64,000 bases of DNA from Chimonanthus salicifolius (lineage: Eukaryota; Streptophyta; Magnoliopsida; Laurales; Calycanthaceae): assembly GCA_013350335.1 (NCBI GenBank), contig CM023541.1, forward strand, positions 40,230,739-40,294,738, in the 5' to 3' direction. The position numbers were made by a program, and so were the translations under genes. Positions within the stretch are counted from its first letter, which is position 1; the number at the start of each line of letters is the position of its first letter. The notes beneath the pieces were generated by a model that worked only from the letters and a program-made list of their open reading frames with translations, was not told the origin of the DNA and made no database searches. Shown here piece after piece: positions 11,835 through 24,405 of the stretch.

Positions 11835-12782
11835 AGACATTTATTACTTGTCTTTGAATAAATTGATGGCAATTAATTATAGTCGATTTTTAAATTTATG
11901 AGAATTTTCAAATATAGAATTTTGAACGCGGGTTATAGATATTAATGAATGCATAATCTTTTATTAAAAAAAATATTGTTTTTGTGCACCTTTATTCACA
12001 AATATTTTCATTTTTTATAGAATTTTTTATTGATTTTTTTTTAATTTTAACCAAGCAGAGGCCATTATGGACGTTTACATAGATGGCCTTTGACTATTGT
12101 TTGGAGTGATAGAAAACTCTTCTCCGGTATACAAGTTATCTAGGAATTTCAACAAACATGAGGGCGGCAATGTGAAATTTATAAATCCACTACAACCACC
12201 ACAAGTAATGCAATGGAGAATAAAAAGAAAACAATAAAGAGAGATGAATACACTAATTTACATTGAAAATCCTCGGAAAGCAAAAGAGAAAAGCCATGGA
12301 TCACGATCAAAGTCCATTATGTAAGAACAAGTTTACAAGCATACCTTCTCAAGTTACTGGCTTAAGCATCACTATCTCATGAATAAGCAACCAAACTTTG
12401 CCATGTTCTCGATCAAAATACAATAACATAAAATCTCTCATTTGTTGTACGAAAATCGAATTCAAATCAACGCAATGGAAGCAATCAAATAATAAATCAA
12501 ACATCCACGGAGATCAACACAATTTGATTTGAATTCGATTTTCGCACAACATCATTTTCTCTCTACAACAAAAGGAATTCTTTTTTTTTTTTTTATCTCA
12601 TCTCTATCTTCTCTACTCTCGAGCCAATTATTCTAATATATGTTAAGAAATAAAAGAAGGAGAAATGACTTATTTGTCACCCACTTATACGAATAAACAC
12701 ATATATCAAATGCTATTAAAAATGAGCCCCTAATTTATTTATTCATATTTGAAAATTAACACATGAGTTAAGAAATAAGTGG
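11835..12782. repeat. Direct duplication of about 950 bp, copy 1
   Basis: This block is repeated at 13561-14523. Matching landmarks in the same order are a CTTGTCTTTGAATAA start, GGCAATTAATTAT, TTTTAACCAA.CAGAG, AATTTCAACAAAC, a hairpin centred near 12497, and an end at AAAAATGAGCCCCTAATTTA. Divergence is substantial, with many substitutions and small indels, so the event is old. Neither copy has a usable coding frame. It may be part of an unclassified mobile element inserted twice. Confidence 0.75.
12444..12550. repeat. Inverted repeat (hairpin) in duplication copy 1
   Basis: The 27-base arms 12444-12470 and 12524-12550 are complementary except for one position (GTTGT[A/G]CGAAAATCG and onward). 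They are separated by a 53-base loop. The copy in the second duplication (14193-14299) keeps both arms. Confidence 0.75.
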
Positions 12783-13071
12783 GTCTCACATAAGGATGAC
12801 CATTAAAACCCAAGTAGTAGTACTATTTTGCTAGACTCATCATCTCAATTGACTAAAATCAACTGAAACATCAAGTTCACTTATAAATGGGTTAGGTTTA
12901 TTTTAAAATATGATTGTGAATTTCTATTGACTCATAATAATAAGTTGAATTTTGTGTTTAATACGATGAGTGAGCATATTCAGACTGATTGGGATTACTT
13001 TGATTATGAGATATAATGTTATTCTAAATTCTATATCATAAATGTCAAAGAACTTCTTTTCCCATCCCAAG

Positions 13072-13438
13072 TAGGGCTGAAATTGGACCGGGTCAGGTTT
13101 TTTAAAACCCAATTCGGCCCGAGTTACTAATATATGGAACCCGACTCGACCTGAACTTTTGAGTCGGACGTCTTGATCCGACCCGACCTGAATTATAACC
13201 CGACTCAACTCAAAACCCGACCTGACCCGCATTTTGAACCTACTTTAGCGAACTTTTTACTGGGTCGGGTCATGTTAACTTAAAAATCTCTCAACCCAAC
13301 CTGACCCGAATTCAATACGGGTTTCTGACTTCTCAACCCGACCCGACCCAATGACCCGACTTTTATAACCTGACCTGCATGATTTTCGGGTCGGGTCATG
13401 CGGGTTCGGACCAAAACCCGACCCGAGTTTCACCCCTA
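13072..13438. mobile_element. hAT-like MITE, copy 3 (367 bp)
   Basis: The left end TAGGGCTGAAATTGG and right end GAGTTTCACCCCTA form inverted repeats (TAGGGNTGAAA core). The flanks ATCCCAAG (13064-13071) and ATCGCAAG (13439-13446) are an 8-bp duplication with one mismatch. The interior is dense in GACCCGACCCG and its complement. The element lies between the two copies of the 950 bp duplication and is not part of either. Confidence 0.75.
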
Positions 13439-13560
13439 ATCGCAAGTAGACCATTTATGTCACACAAGTTGCTTTTCTCATAGGAAATTACTTAATGAAC
13501 ACTTGGATACATAGATCATATTTTGAAGATTAGCAATGTGAGAATTAAACATACTTAGAT

Positions 13561-14523
13561 AAATATTTATCACTTGTCTTTGAATAAGTTGAAGGCAATT
13601 AATTATGGTTGATTTCTAAATTTTTGTGAGTTTTCTAATATAGAAGTTTGAGCACGAGTTTTAAATTTCGATAAATGTATATTATGTTGATCAATACAAT
13701 CTTTTATTAAAAGTAAGTATTGTTTTTTAGGCCCTTTTACTTCACAAAAGTTTTCATTCTTATAGAATTTTTTGTTGAATTTTATTTTTTCTTTTAACCA
13801 AACAGAGATCAATATTGACGTTTACATCGATGGTCTTGACTATTGTTTTGGAGGGATATAAAACTCTTTTCCAATATAAAAGTTATCTAAGAATTTCAAC
13901 AAACGTAAGGGCGGCATTATGAAATTTGTAAATCAACTACAACTACCATAAGTAATGCAACCGGAGAATAAAAAGAAAATAATAAAGAAGGATGAATACT
14001 CTAATTTGCATTGAAAATGCTCTTAAATCAAAAGAGAAAAGCCACATATCACAATCAAAGTCCATCATGTAAGAATAAGCTTACAAGCATACCTTCTCAA
14101 GATACAGGCTTAAGCATCAATATCTCATGAAGAAAGCAACCAAACTTTGCTATGTTCTTGATCAAAAGACAATAACATAAAATATCTTATTTGTTGTGCA
14201 AAAATCGAATTCAAATCAACACAACAGAAGCAATCAAAGAATAAATCAAACATCCATAGAGAACAACACAATTTGATTTGAATTCGATTTTCGCACAACA
14301 TCATTTTCTCTATACAACAAAAGAAATTCCCACGAGTTTCTTATTTTCTCTCTCTCTCTCTTCTCGAGCCAATTATTCTAATGTGTTTAGAACAAAAGAA
14401 TGAGAAATGACTTACTAGTCACCCACTTATTCGAATGGACACATATATGGAATGCTATTAAAAATGAGCCCCTAATTTATTTATTTATATTTGAGAATTA
14501 ACACATGACTTAAGAAATAAATA
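13561..14523. repeat. Direct duplication of about 950 bp, copy 2
   Basis: Partner of 11835-12782, in the same orientation, starting at CTTGTCTTTGAATAAGTTG and ending near GACTTAAGAAATAAATA. The region between the copies (12783-13560) does not belong to the repeat and includes the MITE at 13072. Confidence 0.75.
14193..14299. repeat. Inverted repeat (hairpin) in duplication copy 2
   Basis: Arms 14193-14219 and 14273-14299 are complementary with about one mismatch and a 53-base loop. Arms and loop correspond to those of copy 1 despite the general divergence of the two copies. Confidence 0.7.
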
Positions 14524-15150
14524 ATTTCCTATGTAGAGTTTTTTATACATAGATCATATTTTGAAGATTACAAATGTGACAATTAAATATACTTAAATAA
14601 ATATTTAAGGGTTTGGATATGCATGGATCTTGTAGTGTTATCCATAAATATAAGTTCTATAAAGTATAAACTTGGGCAAAGGGATAAACCAAGCTCACAT
14701 CGTGCTGAATTAGGGGTGTGCTCCCTCTTATATATCCCTTCAGATTTCTGTTCTTAGATGATGTGGGACTTTTTTCCATATCCACAAGCCCAACCAACCT
14801 TGTCCTATTGATTGAATCGACACAGGCCTAATTTCTCAGTTGTAAGCTATCACATTGGTCTCGGCCTTTCTGGGCATCTAGGCTGGGCCATCACAGTTCT
14901 TTTAAGTAATTTTGAATTTAGAGTTTGGCTTAGTTCAGTCCATTTATGTGTGATATGTATGAAAGAGTTTTGCAGTTTGATCAGAAAAGTGAATAGTGTT
15001 TATATTTGTAAGCTATACTCTGATAGGATATGTCATTACAGCCAGTGATATGGTTCGTTTGTTTTCGAGGCTTATAGTTTACATTTTAAAACTTGCAATG
15101 AATGATAATGCTTCGTATTCATTTGTTAAGACCTTTTACATTTAACAGTT
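14524..15150. other. Spacer without recognisable gene
   Basis: AT-rich to mixed sequence. A 78-codon frame at 14812-15048 has no recognisable domain. The words GTGGGCTCTC- and pyrimidine-rich-like text seen in many plant retrotransposon LTRs are hinted at near 14700-14780 (CTCCCTCTTATATATCCC, then ATGATGTGGGAC), so a degraded LTR is possible. No second copy is in the window. Confidence 0.35.
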
Positions 15151-15151
15151 G

Positions 15152-17405
15152 CATGGGTGTAAATATCGGCCGATATGATACAAATTTTCAATTCCTTACA
15201 AAATAGTTCTCGATATCTATAATATCGGTATTTTTTTAAAAAAAAAATCAAAACGGTGATGGACCCGAGTTGATATCAGACCAATATCGGTCCAGATATT
15301 GGCAGATATTTTCGTTTTCAATTTTTTTTTTAAAGCTTTCTTTTGAATTATTTATTTATTTTTTAATTCAAAAATATTAAAAAAAAAAACACAAAAGAGG
15401 AGAAAGAATTTTATCGGCCTTTTTTGAACCCCTGATCAGTTAGTGGCACCTACCAAATCTAAGAGCCACTATCTCATATCGATAAAGTTTTCAGAAGTCT
15501 ACCCATATGGACTTTTTATTTGGAAATTAAAATATTTTAAGAGAACAAAGAATCGAACAATACAAACATGGAGAGGGTAGCAAAACTCGAAATCAAGAAA
15601 AACACGAAATGGGTAGCTGATGCGGGCATCAGATTTTGTTAAACCTGACTCGAACCTGATCAAAGATGAGCCGGCCCAATCGAATCAGACCGGCAAGTTT
15701 GTTCTTCAAATTTATAGACTAATCTATGCGAGGCAGGGGTGCAAAAAATGGCCCTGGCGAGATCTCGGATGATATTGCATATCGGCGGTGAGATATCGGT
15801 ATCAGCCGAGATCTCGGCCGATAATTTTCTCTCTCCACAATATTTTTTTTTTGAAAAATTTCCAAAAAAATTATAGAAACTTCAGGAAATTGTGACCTTC
15901 ATGGATATGCAATTTCTTCATTAAATATTGGTCATTTACATGTTAAAATATTATTTTACAGTTTCGATATCGAAAATTTAAAAAAAAATATTAATAAAAT
16001 GATGATAAATTACAAAAAATTGTAGAAAAATCAGAAAAATTATACAAATATTTTGTTAACTTATTGAATTAGGTAATTAGTGTTATTTTTAATTTATGAA
16101 ATATAGTTCAGTCAAATTATTAGTTCATGACCATTAATTTCAACCCATTAAATTATTACTGTCATCATATTGTATAATGATTCATGATATATAATAAAAC
16201 ATGGATAAACAAATTATTAGCATATGTAAGTGTTGCTCACAGATGTTTCGATGTATTATGAGTTTGTGATAGGGCAATAAGATATTAATATTCTTTTATA
16301 TTTTATAAATTTGTTAGAAATAAAAATGTAATAATATATTAAAATTTTATTGCAATCCTGTTCTTGATGTTTAGCTATCTATTTATATCTATATATTTCG
16401 AAATATTTAAAAATAGTTTCTAATTAAATTAATAAAATTTGCTTAAATTCTATTTTTTTTTCAATCAATACGATCCATAATGTTTTTAAATTAAATCTCA
16501 CAATTATAATTAAAGAATCGAATTTTATATAATATTATATATGACAATATATTAATAAATGCATCTCCATAATGTCAAAAAACTAGCAATAATTGTTCTT
16601 AATTTCAATCAGTCTCAAATATCTTTTTCTTCAAAAATATTAACTTCTTGCATGTATTAATCTCTTTTTCTTAAAAGAACATTAACTTCTTGCATGTATG
16701 CATGGTCTCTATGAGAGATAGACCTGTTGTGTATTTGCAAAAGAATTCCAATGGTCTCAAGCTTTAATTTCAAACGGTCTCAAATCTCTTTTTCTTCAAA
16801 AGAATATTAATTTAGGAATCAACAATACCTTTTGAGTTCCAAAATTTAAAATTTCAAAATAATGGGAATTTTATAAAATTTTAAAATACTTTTTTTTTTA
16901 ATTGTTCCGACCGATATTTCATGGTATCGGCCAATATCAATACCGATATTTTGTACCAAATATCGACGATATCAGCCAACATTTAGTTTGTACCGCCGAA
17001 ACATAACTCGGAAATAAAAAATCCGAGATATCGGGCCAGTACGTACTATATTGACCGAGATTTCTTTCCATTGATGCGGGAAAGTGAGATCCGCAAGCAT
17101 GGCCTGGTGAAGCCCATTCTCACCAATTATGGACTTGGGCTTCCCAAGATCTTAGATCCGAGTTCAGTCGCAGCCCACAGAAATGGTCCATAAAATCTGA
17201 CTCACATGCTGATTCACACTCATGTGGACCCCACTCTGTATGCCCACAGTGGCAATGTAAGGTTGTAAACACCATCTTGTGGATTCCTCGAGGCTAAATC
17301 TGGGCAGATACGTCTCGTAAGATATCTCTGATTTTGGACGTAAATATCTCTGCCGATACAACTGAGATATATCATTCGATACTGTGGCCTTATTGACCGA
17401 GATAT
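15152..17405. repeat. Region rich in ATATCGGCCGATAT-like palindromes
   Basis: Variants of a GATATCGGY / RCCGATATC palindrome recur at about 15164-15180, 15215-15228, 15275-15305, 15775-15822, 16915-16980, 17023-17035 and 17340-17400. Clusters at 15740-15830 and 16910-17060 have opposite-looking arrangements and may be the decayed ends of one element of about 1.3 kb, with an AT-rich interior. A further cluster at 60020-60150 shows the motif is dispersed. No transposase was seen. The 161-codon minus-strand frame at 17164-17649 has no recognisable domain. Confidence 0.5.
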
Positions 17406-18599
17406 AAGGCGACCCTTTTTTTTCCCTGCCCTCACTATACTTGCTGGACCGTGCGACTGAAGGCCTCCAACCCAAAATGGGAACCATACTGTCAACATCG
17501 GAAAACGTGTTCTGATCATACGAGAGAAAATCAGGGAAAAATAAGAGATCAGCAGGTAGGGATTCTCGTTCCACCGCCCAAGACGCTGGCAAGCCCAGGT
17601 GGACGTTGCAGCTGCTCATCCAAAGCGGAAGCCCAGTATAAATCCCCAATCTATTCGGCTAATACAGAGCAGATAAGAATAAGAATGATGAGGATAGAAT
17701 CGAGCTAGAGAAATTCACTGGGGTGCAGAGAAATCAGCAGCAAGAGGCGATAAGCAGGAAGAACGCCAGGAAAGGGATAAGACAGAAGGGAAGAGAAGGA
17801 GGGGCCAACGTCCCTGTGGTTTGTTGCTATTGCAGCAACCCATTTTGCTAGAAAACGTGTAAAGAATAAGAATGAAGGTGGAAGAAGAGAATAAGAAGGA
17901 ATGGAGGGACCCACCCAATCTTGCAGGTTGTTGAATCAGAAATCAAAACAAAGAAATGGATAGAAAATGGAGATCCCCATTCGACCTAGAAACTGAACGA
18001 TTGAAGAAGATAAGAACAATGGAAACGGAGGAAGATAAGATGACTTCTTGACCGAGCCTCTCATTTGGTAAATTTTATTTTATCTTATTTTAGAAGAATG
18101 TAAATAAGGCCTTATAAATTCGTTGTTTGGCTAGTAGGTTAGGAGTACTTTGATTATTTGAAAAATTAGAAAGGCTTGAAGCTTTTTTCCCATCTCTCCA
18201 GGACGGTGAGTTCAGCCTTTTGATTTTGATTTGCTCTTGTGTTGAATTTTAATTTAATTTAGTATTAATTGTTTTGCATGGTGAATGTTAGTTCATGGCT
18301 TGCAATTATTAAATGCTTCTTTACTTTTTAATTCCGCAATCAAATTAAACGTCATTAGAAGGTTCTCCATGTCAAGTCTGTACTTGAATCTGTGAGAACG
18401 TGGGTTTCTTCATTCGAATCCGTGATTTGGCTTAAAATCCTGAGTCAAAACCCTATCAATTCGAAGACCCCTAAAAGGATTTTCATCATTAGCAAAAACC
18501 CAACTGACACTAGAACAAAATCCTAGAAAATAAAAAATGTTTAAAAAGACCAAAACATTATATAGGCATGTTAGGACTAGTGTCGATAGCTTTACGAGT
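17406..18599. other. Spacer without recognisable gene
   Basis: Mixed composition with several chance frames on both strands and no recognised domain. Purine-rich plus-strand sequence occupies 17640-17910. A sequence CTCTCCAGGACGGTGAGTT (18194-18212) contains adjacent acceptor-like and donor-like words, but no coding exon could be built. Confidence 0.35.
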
Positions 18600-21391
18600 T
18601 ATTCTTCTCCACTTGACCCTATAATAAACAATAACATCAATCACTATTATCTAACATGTCCTTTTTTTATCCCTTCCCTCTATGTCTTTTTTTTAAATGG
18701 ATCCTTCCCTCTACGTTTTCAAAAGTCACCCTCTCTTCCTAATGCCTTCGACTCATAGCCTCTCATCTCTGTGCACTGGGGCTGTGTTTGGTCTTCTACT
18801 AATACGACAAAACTACTTCAAACGAGTTTCTCTCAATTTCTCATCTATTGGAGCTATCTTTATATGCGTTCATTTCTAATTCTATTCTTTAGGGTTAAAC
18901 CACTCATCCAATGTAGAATACACATCTCCATTGTCCTAACTTTTTTCTATTTATTTTTTTTCATTCCTCAACACTTTGCTTCATATAGCGTTCCATATCC
19001 AATTACTGTTTTATAAAATCGTTCCTTTAGGCAAAGGGGAACTTTTTTATCGCACGAGACCCCACTAGCTTGTCTATATTTTGCCCATCCCACACCTATC
19101 TTATACGTTATATTTAAAACAAACCTCATTGAGATTCTATTATAGAGCCAAAGTATCTAAACTTATCATAATGTGCAACGAAGTCGTTTTCTATTTTTAC
19201 TGGGTTTATCCTAACTATTGACTAATCCACTAAAGTTACATTCCATGTATTCTGTTTTAGTTCTACTAAATTTCAAACCATTTGATTCTAATGTTCTCTT
19301 CCATAAATCTAGCATTGCATTGAGGAGTTGTTTCGTCTCACTAATTAATACTATATCATCTACAAAAAGCATACACCATGGCACTTCATCTTGGATTTCT
19401 GATGTTAAGTCGTACATGATTAGCGCGAATAGGTATGAGCTTAAAAGGATCCTTGATGGTGTTCTACTCCAACAGAGAACTCCGCTGTCTCACCACAGAT
19501 GGTTCTAATGTTAGTGGTTGTACCCTTGTACATCTTGAATAATCTCAACATAGTTGTTGGGGATGTAGTTTCTTCTCAGGGTTTAGTTTCTTTAGTACTC
19601 TATCATAGGCCCTTTCTAGGTCAATAAAAGTCAAATAAAGGTTCTTCATTCTCCTTTAATTTCTTTATAGGTTGTCTTTGAATAAAAATAGCTTTTGTTG
19701 TTGGCCTACTCTACATAAACTCAAATTGATTTTCAGATGTATTTGACTCTTGTCTTAGACGGCCCTCTATTACCCTTTTTCAAAGTTTCATTGTGAGGTT
19801 GATCGTTCAGTAATTGACACAACTTTAAATATCTTATTTGTTTTTATGAATAGGGATTACTATGTTCTTGTGTCACTCATCAAGCATCTAAGTAAAATTT
19901 TGTTGAATAATTGGGTCAACCAACATAGTCTACTTGCACCCAGAATAGACCAAACTTTGATTGGAATGCCATCTGGTCCTAGCGCTCAATTCTTTTTCAA
20001 GACTTAATTCACTTTTGTTTTTGTTATTTTGTTCACTATCTCCTCATTTGCCTCTCCTTCCATATTACTTCCATCTTCAAATTGAGTGATCAACAAATCT
20101 TTAAAATAGGTTTCCCATCTTTCCCGAATCTATTTGTCTTTCAGTAAAATCCCTTGGTTATCGTCCTTAATGCATCTTACTTGGTCAAGATCCCTATTTC
20201 TCCGCTTCCACACCTTAATGAGCTTGTAAATTCTTTTCTCCCTCTCTCATTTGCAATTTGACATACAAATCATCAAAGACTTCATATTTGGCTTTACTTG
20301 CAACTTTCTTAATGGCTTTTCATGCTAACTTGTAATTTTCTCAATCGGCCATATTCTTTGATTTTTGTTATATCCAACATTGATTATTCTTCTCATGTAT
20401 AGCTTTTTTTACCTCAGCATTCCACTACCACGTGTCCTTCCGTAAGCCTATTCTAGTTCCATTAGTTTCACCAAAAAACTTTTTGGTTGTATCTTTTATG
20501 AGTCTAGACATCCTACCCCACATCTCATTAGGATTCAAAGCATCACCCCACTCTTTATTACTAAGCACCTTGTCTTTCATTATTTCTTCCTTTTCTCCTT
20601 TCAAATTCCACCATCTAATTTTGGGAGGCTCCTTTGTTGCTATTTTTTGTAATCTATTCTTGACAAACAAGTCCAAAACTAGAAGTTTATGTTGTGTTGT
20701 GAGGCTTTCACCAAGGATGACTTTGAATCCCTACAGTGGGCCACTTCTCTACGTCTAAGTAGAAATAAGTTTATTTGAGACCTAAACTGGCCACTCCTAA
20801 ATGTAATAAGATGTTTTCTTTCTTTTGGAACAAAGTATTAGCCATGACTAAATCTTAGGCTACTACAAATTGAGAATTGATCCCCCCATGTCATTTCTTT
20901 CTCCGAACCCATGTCCTCTATGTGTGGTTCTATACCCAATATTGCTACTTCCTACATGTCCATTTAGGTCACCCTAACTATGAGACTCTCCTCCAAAGGT
21001 ATACTTCGTACTAGATCATCCATATATAGTAAAACCTCTATAATGTAATATGGTTGGGACCACCATACATATATTACATTATAGAGGTTATTAAATTAGA
21101 GGGTCTAGCAGTATTCTTTTCTAAAAATCTCCCTAAAACTCTCACCTATCATTTAAATGTCCTTTTTGCTTCTCTTTGTGGAAACAAATCACTCTATTCA
21201 TTCCTATACAGTTCTCGTTCATTGAGAATAGAGTGCATGCACCGTCCCAAAGAATGAGGAAGTTTATCCAGAAGTTTATCTCATATTACTTTTCTGGAGT
21301 TTAGATGATATAGTTTGTGAGGTCCTTAGTCACTTTTGCAGTAATTTTGTATTCTAAATATATGGAATATTACTTCACAAAATGGTTGGGG

Positions 21392-21601
21392 TGTTGGAAT
21401 ATATTTAGAGTTTTAATATTAATAGAATTATTGGGTGATTAGGAGTTTAAGTTGGATTTACCTCTAATTAAGAGGTGTATTTGATTTATAATTAGATTAA
21501 GAGTTTGAGTGTGATTGTGATAGCCCTATGGTCGGCTAGAGGCTATAGATACATGTAATAGCATAGGGATTTAATATATACACAGATTATTTCTTTCTAC
21601 A
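21392..21601 (+). repeat. 5' LTR
   Basis: TGTTGG...TACA, 210 bases, closely similar to 24195-24405 with scattered substitutions. A TATAGATACATG segment and the word TAATATATACACAG may hold the promoter. Confidence 0.88.
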
Positions 21602-21610
21602 TGGTATCAG
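21602..21610 (+). other. Primer-binding site (initiator tRNA-Met type)
   Basis: TGGTATCAG immediately follows the LTR end with no spacer. This is the usual PBS word of plant Copia-like and TRIM/LARD-type elements. Confidence 0.8.
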
Positions 21611-23673
21611 CCAAAAGTAGATCCTAGTGGTGGACCTTCAATAAACAATTTTTTTTTCTCTCCCTCTGCCGGAGGAGATTCATCGGCAGAGGGAGGGAGG
21701 GAGGAAAACATATTCAATCAGCGAAGTCCTACTTGCTGTCTTTTTCTCTCCCGCACCGATCTAAATCGAAATCTCGACTCTCAGAGATTTAGATCTGACC
21801 TCCATTCAATTGAAGTGGTCAGTCCTCTGTTTTGGCCGAGATCCCGATCGGTTCTCTTACTGCCTCTCTGCTCTCTCAGATCTGGCACCAAAGGGCAAGG
21901 AAGTCTTGCTTGGTGTCAACCCTCTTCATATTTCAGATCTAATTTTTTTTAGATCAATTTTTCTTCACCCGTCTGATCAAATCTGGCAAGGATTCGGGAG
22001 CAGAGATCAGTTGCAGTAAAGAGTTTTGCAAGCCCGTCTTCCCTTGCTTACAGATCTGCAGTTGGTGCCCCTTCTCTCTCAGATCTGCTTACAAATCTGA
22101 CTTTTTTCCTTGCTGCACTGTGAGAGAGGAAGAAGGGGTAAAGGCCCCTCGCCCAGATCTAGAAAATGACATTTTTCTGCAACACGTTGCAGCTTCTGGT
22201 TGAGAACTCCATCAACCCTCCCCTTGTTACTACGCCGGTCCTCACACAATCACTCACTGTAGCCAGCCCAATCCAATCTGCTCTTTCGCGCTGTTTGTAA
22301 CCCAGATTTCAGATCTATCTGGTTGCAGAACCACTGCCCATCGCTGCTGTAGATCTGAAAATGAGGCTACTGTTTCAGGACCGTGCGATTTGCCTTCAGA
22401 TCTGATTTGGGTGTTTCGTTTGGATCTGCTGTTTGGATTTGATTTGTTACAATCGTTGCCTCGATCTTGTTTCACAGACCCGTTGTTCTCAGATCTGAGA
22501 TCTGAAACAGACAAATCGTGTGTGTGGATATTGGCAACCTTTGATCCTCATCCACTCACTCACTGCTTTCATTGTTCCGTCCTCATCCAGAACTTCTTCA
22601 ATCGGTAGCAGGACAAGGAAACATCCAACTTATGATCTGGTTTGTGCTGTTTGGTGTTGTTTGTGCGATCCGATCAGTTCTCAGACTTGTTTTGTGGCTG
22701 CGTCTCTGCATTTTTTCAGCTACTTGATCTGTAGTTTTTCAGCAGTGCTCGTCGGACGTCCGACGATTGCCTGCAGATTTGCTGCTTCTGCTGTTTGTTC
22801 TCAGCCCGTTGTCCGTAACCGGTTTGCGGAGGCGATAAAAAAAAAACTGGCTATTGAAACCACCGTTGTGTAACCTAACCTTGTTTGGGTTTTTCACCAG
22901 ATCGCATGACTCTCTCTGCTCACTGACGAAAATGGTGACCCCAGATCTGGCCCACCGATGTGACTAGATCTGGCCCGCTGTGCCTTGCTTTGCCGACGCA
23001 GAAACCAGCGCCAAGACGGTAAGCTGTTCAAGCACCGTACGCCTCTGTTCTTTGAGGTTGCCATTTTTTCTTAACCAGATCTGGCTTTGGTTCTTGTTGC
23101 CGTTCTCTCATCACCGTTGCCGTCTGCCCATCACCGTGAGCAGGAAATTAAAATTCCTAATACTTGCCTCGAATGCTCTACTGCGTGCTGCTTCTGTTGC
23201 CTCCGCCGACACAACCTTTGCCGCAGCCATCACCACTGATGTCGGCTGCCATAGCTGTAGCAATGTCTTATATGGTATTGTTTTGTTGTTTCTTCTCGCC
23301 ACGCTCTGCGAGATCTGTGCCAAGAAGAAAGGGGGAGAGAAAATATGAGATCTGTGCTGATCATCGCTCAGCCTCCTCTTCTTCGCCGTGTCGCTGCTAT
23401 TGAAAGTGCCACTTGGGCCCACTTGGTTTTCTTTGCGGTTGTCACACCGCCCTTTGTTGCTGTTGTATTTTCGACCACATTTGTTGGTGCTTCCGTCGTA
23501 GTACTGTTTTGGGTGGCCCATTGGATCACCAATTTGGGTGTTGCCGTTCGAGCACGCCTCATTGTGTCATTTCTCCAATGACCTGTTTAGCCGAAGAAAG
23601 GGACACAAATTGGCCTTCTCCGCCTATTTTGCTGAGCTGAAGGGACAAAAATTACCCTTCTCAGCCTATTTTG

Positions 23674-23860
23674 CTGGCCTTTCATGGCTTCAACTATTGT
23701 TTTGCTGGCCTTTCATGGCTTCAGCTATTGTTTGCTGGTCTTTATGACTTCAGTCATTGTTTGTTGGCCTTTTATGGCTATAACCTTATTTGCTAGTCTT
23801 TATGACTTCAGTCATTGTTTGTTGGCTTTTTATGGCTGCAGCTCTTTTCTTGGCCTTTTC
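23674..23860 (+). repeat. Degenerate 30-base tandem repeat in the LTR-element interior
   Basis: About seven units of the type CTGGCCTTTCATGGCTTCAG followed by CTATTGTTTG, alternating with a TCTTTATGACTTCAGTCATTG variant. The units are 27-31 bases long and partly diverged. Confidence 0.75.
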
Positions 23861-24194
23861 GATTTGATTGATCGATGTGATGGCTTCAACCCCTTATTTT
23901 TCAGGCTATTTATCGCCTGTGTTTATCGCATATTGCGATCATTGTTTGCCGGACAATTGTCTTACGGTCACTGCCGTCGTCCGAGCCTCTTTCTCGATTT
24001 CAGGCCGCCATCTATGTTCGCCGCCTGTCATATTTGCAGCCAGTCAACGCTGGCACTTCAACAAGTTTTGCAGTCAATCAGTGTGCTGCTTCAACAAATC
24101 TTTGTGGTCAGTCGGTGTGCCACTTTTGCAGTTCACCTGCTGTTTTTTCACGTTCCAAGCTTCGCGTTCATCCACACTTCATCTTGCGGGGGCG

Positions 24195-24405
24195 TGTTGG
24201 AATATATTTAGAGTTCTAATATTAATAGAATTATTGTGTGATTAAGAGTCTTAAGTTGGGTTTACTTCTAATTAAGAGGTGTCTTTGATTTATAATTAGA
24301 TTAAGAGTTTGAGTTTAATTGTTATAGCCCTAGGGTCGGCTAGAGGCTATAAATACTTGTAATAGCATAGAGATTTAATATATACACAGATTATTTCTTT
24401 TTACA
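24195..24405 (+). repeat. 3' LTR
   Basis: 211-base partner of the 5' LTR, ending TTTTTACA directly before the TGGGG duplication. Confidence 0.88.

Larger units (their letters stand above)
21392..24405 (+). mobile_element. Non-autonomous LTR retrotransposon (3014 bp)
   Basis: Two LTRs of 210 and 211 bases (21392-21601 and 24195-24405) start TGTTGGAATATATTTAGAGT and end TACA. The insertion is bounded by the 5-bp duplication TGGGG (21387-21391 and 24406-24410). A primer-binding site TGGTATCAG starts directly after the 5' LTR, complementary to the initiator methionine tRNA as in many Copia-type elements, and a G-rich tract GCGGGGGCG precedes the 3' LTR. The 2.6 kb interior contains no recognisable gag, protease, integrase or reverse-transcriptase motif, so the element would need enzymes from elsewhere. 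It lies inside the RTE LINE and is therefore younger. Plus-strand orientation follows from the PBS and purine-tract positions. Confidence 0.9.

Noticed and set aside
17164..17649. 161-codon minus-strand frame
   Set aside because: No recognisable domain, lies in a repeat-rich segment, overlaps another frame, and lacks promoter or splice context.
23684..24211. 175-codon frame in the LTR-element interior
   Set aside because: Covers the 30-base repeat and runs into the LTR; no retrotransposon protein motif, so not treated as a gene.
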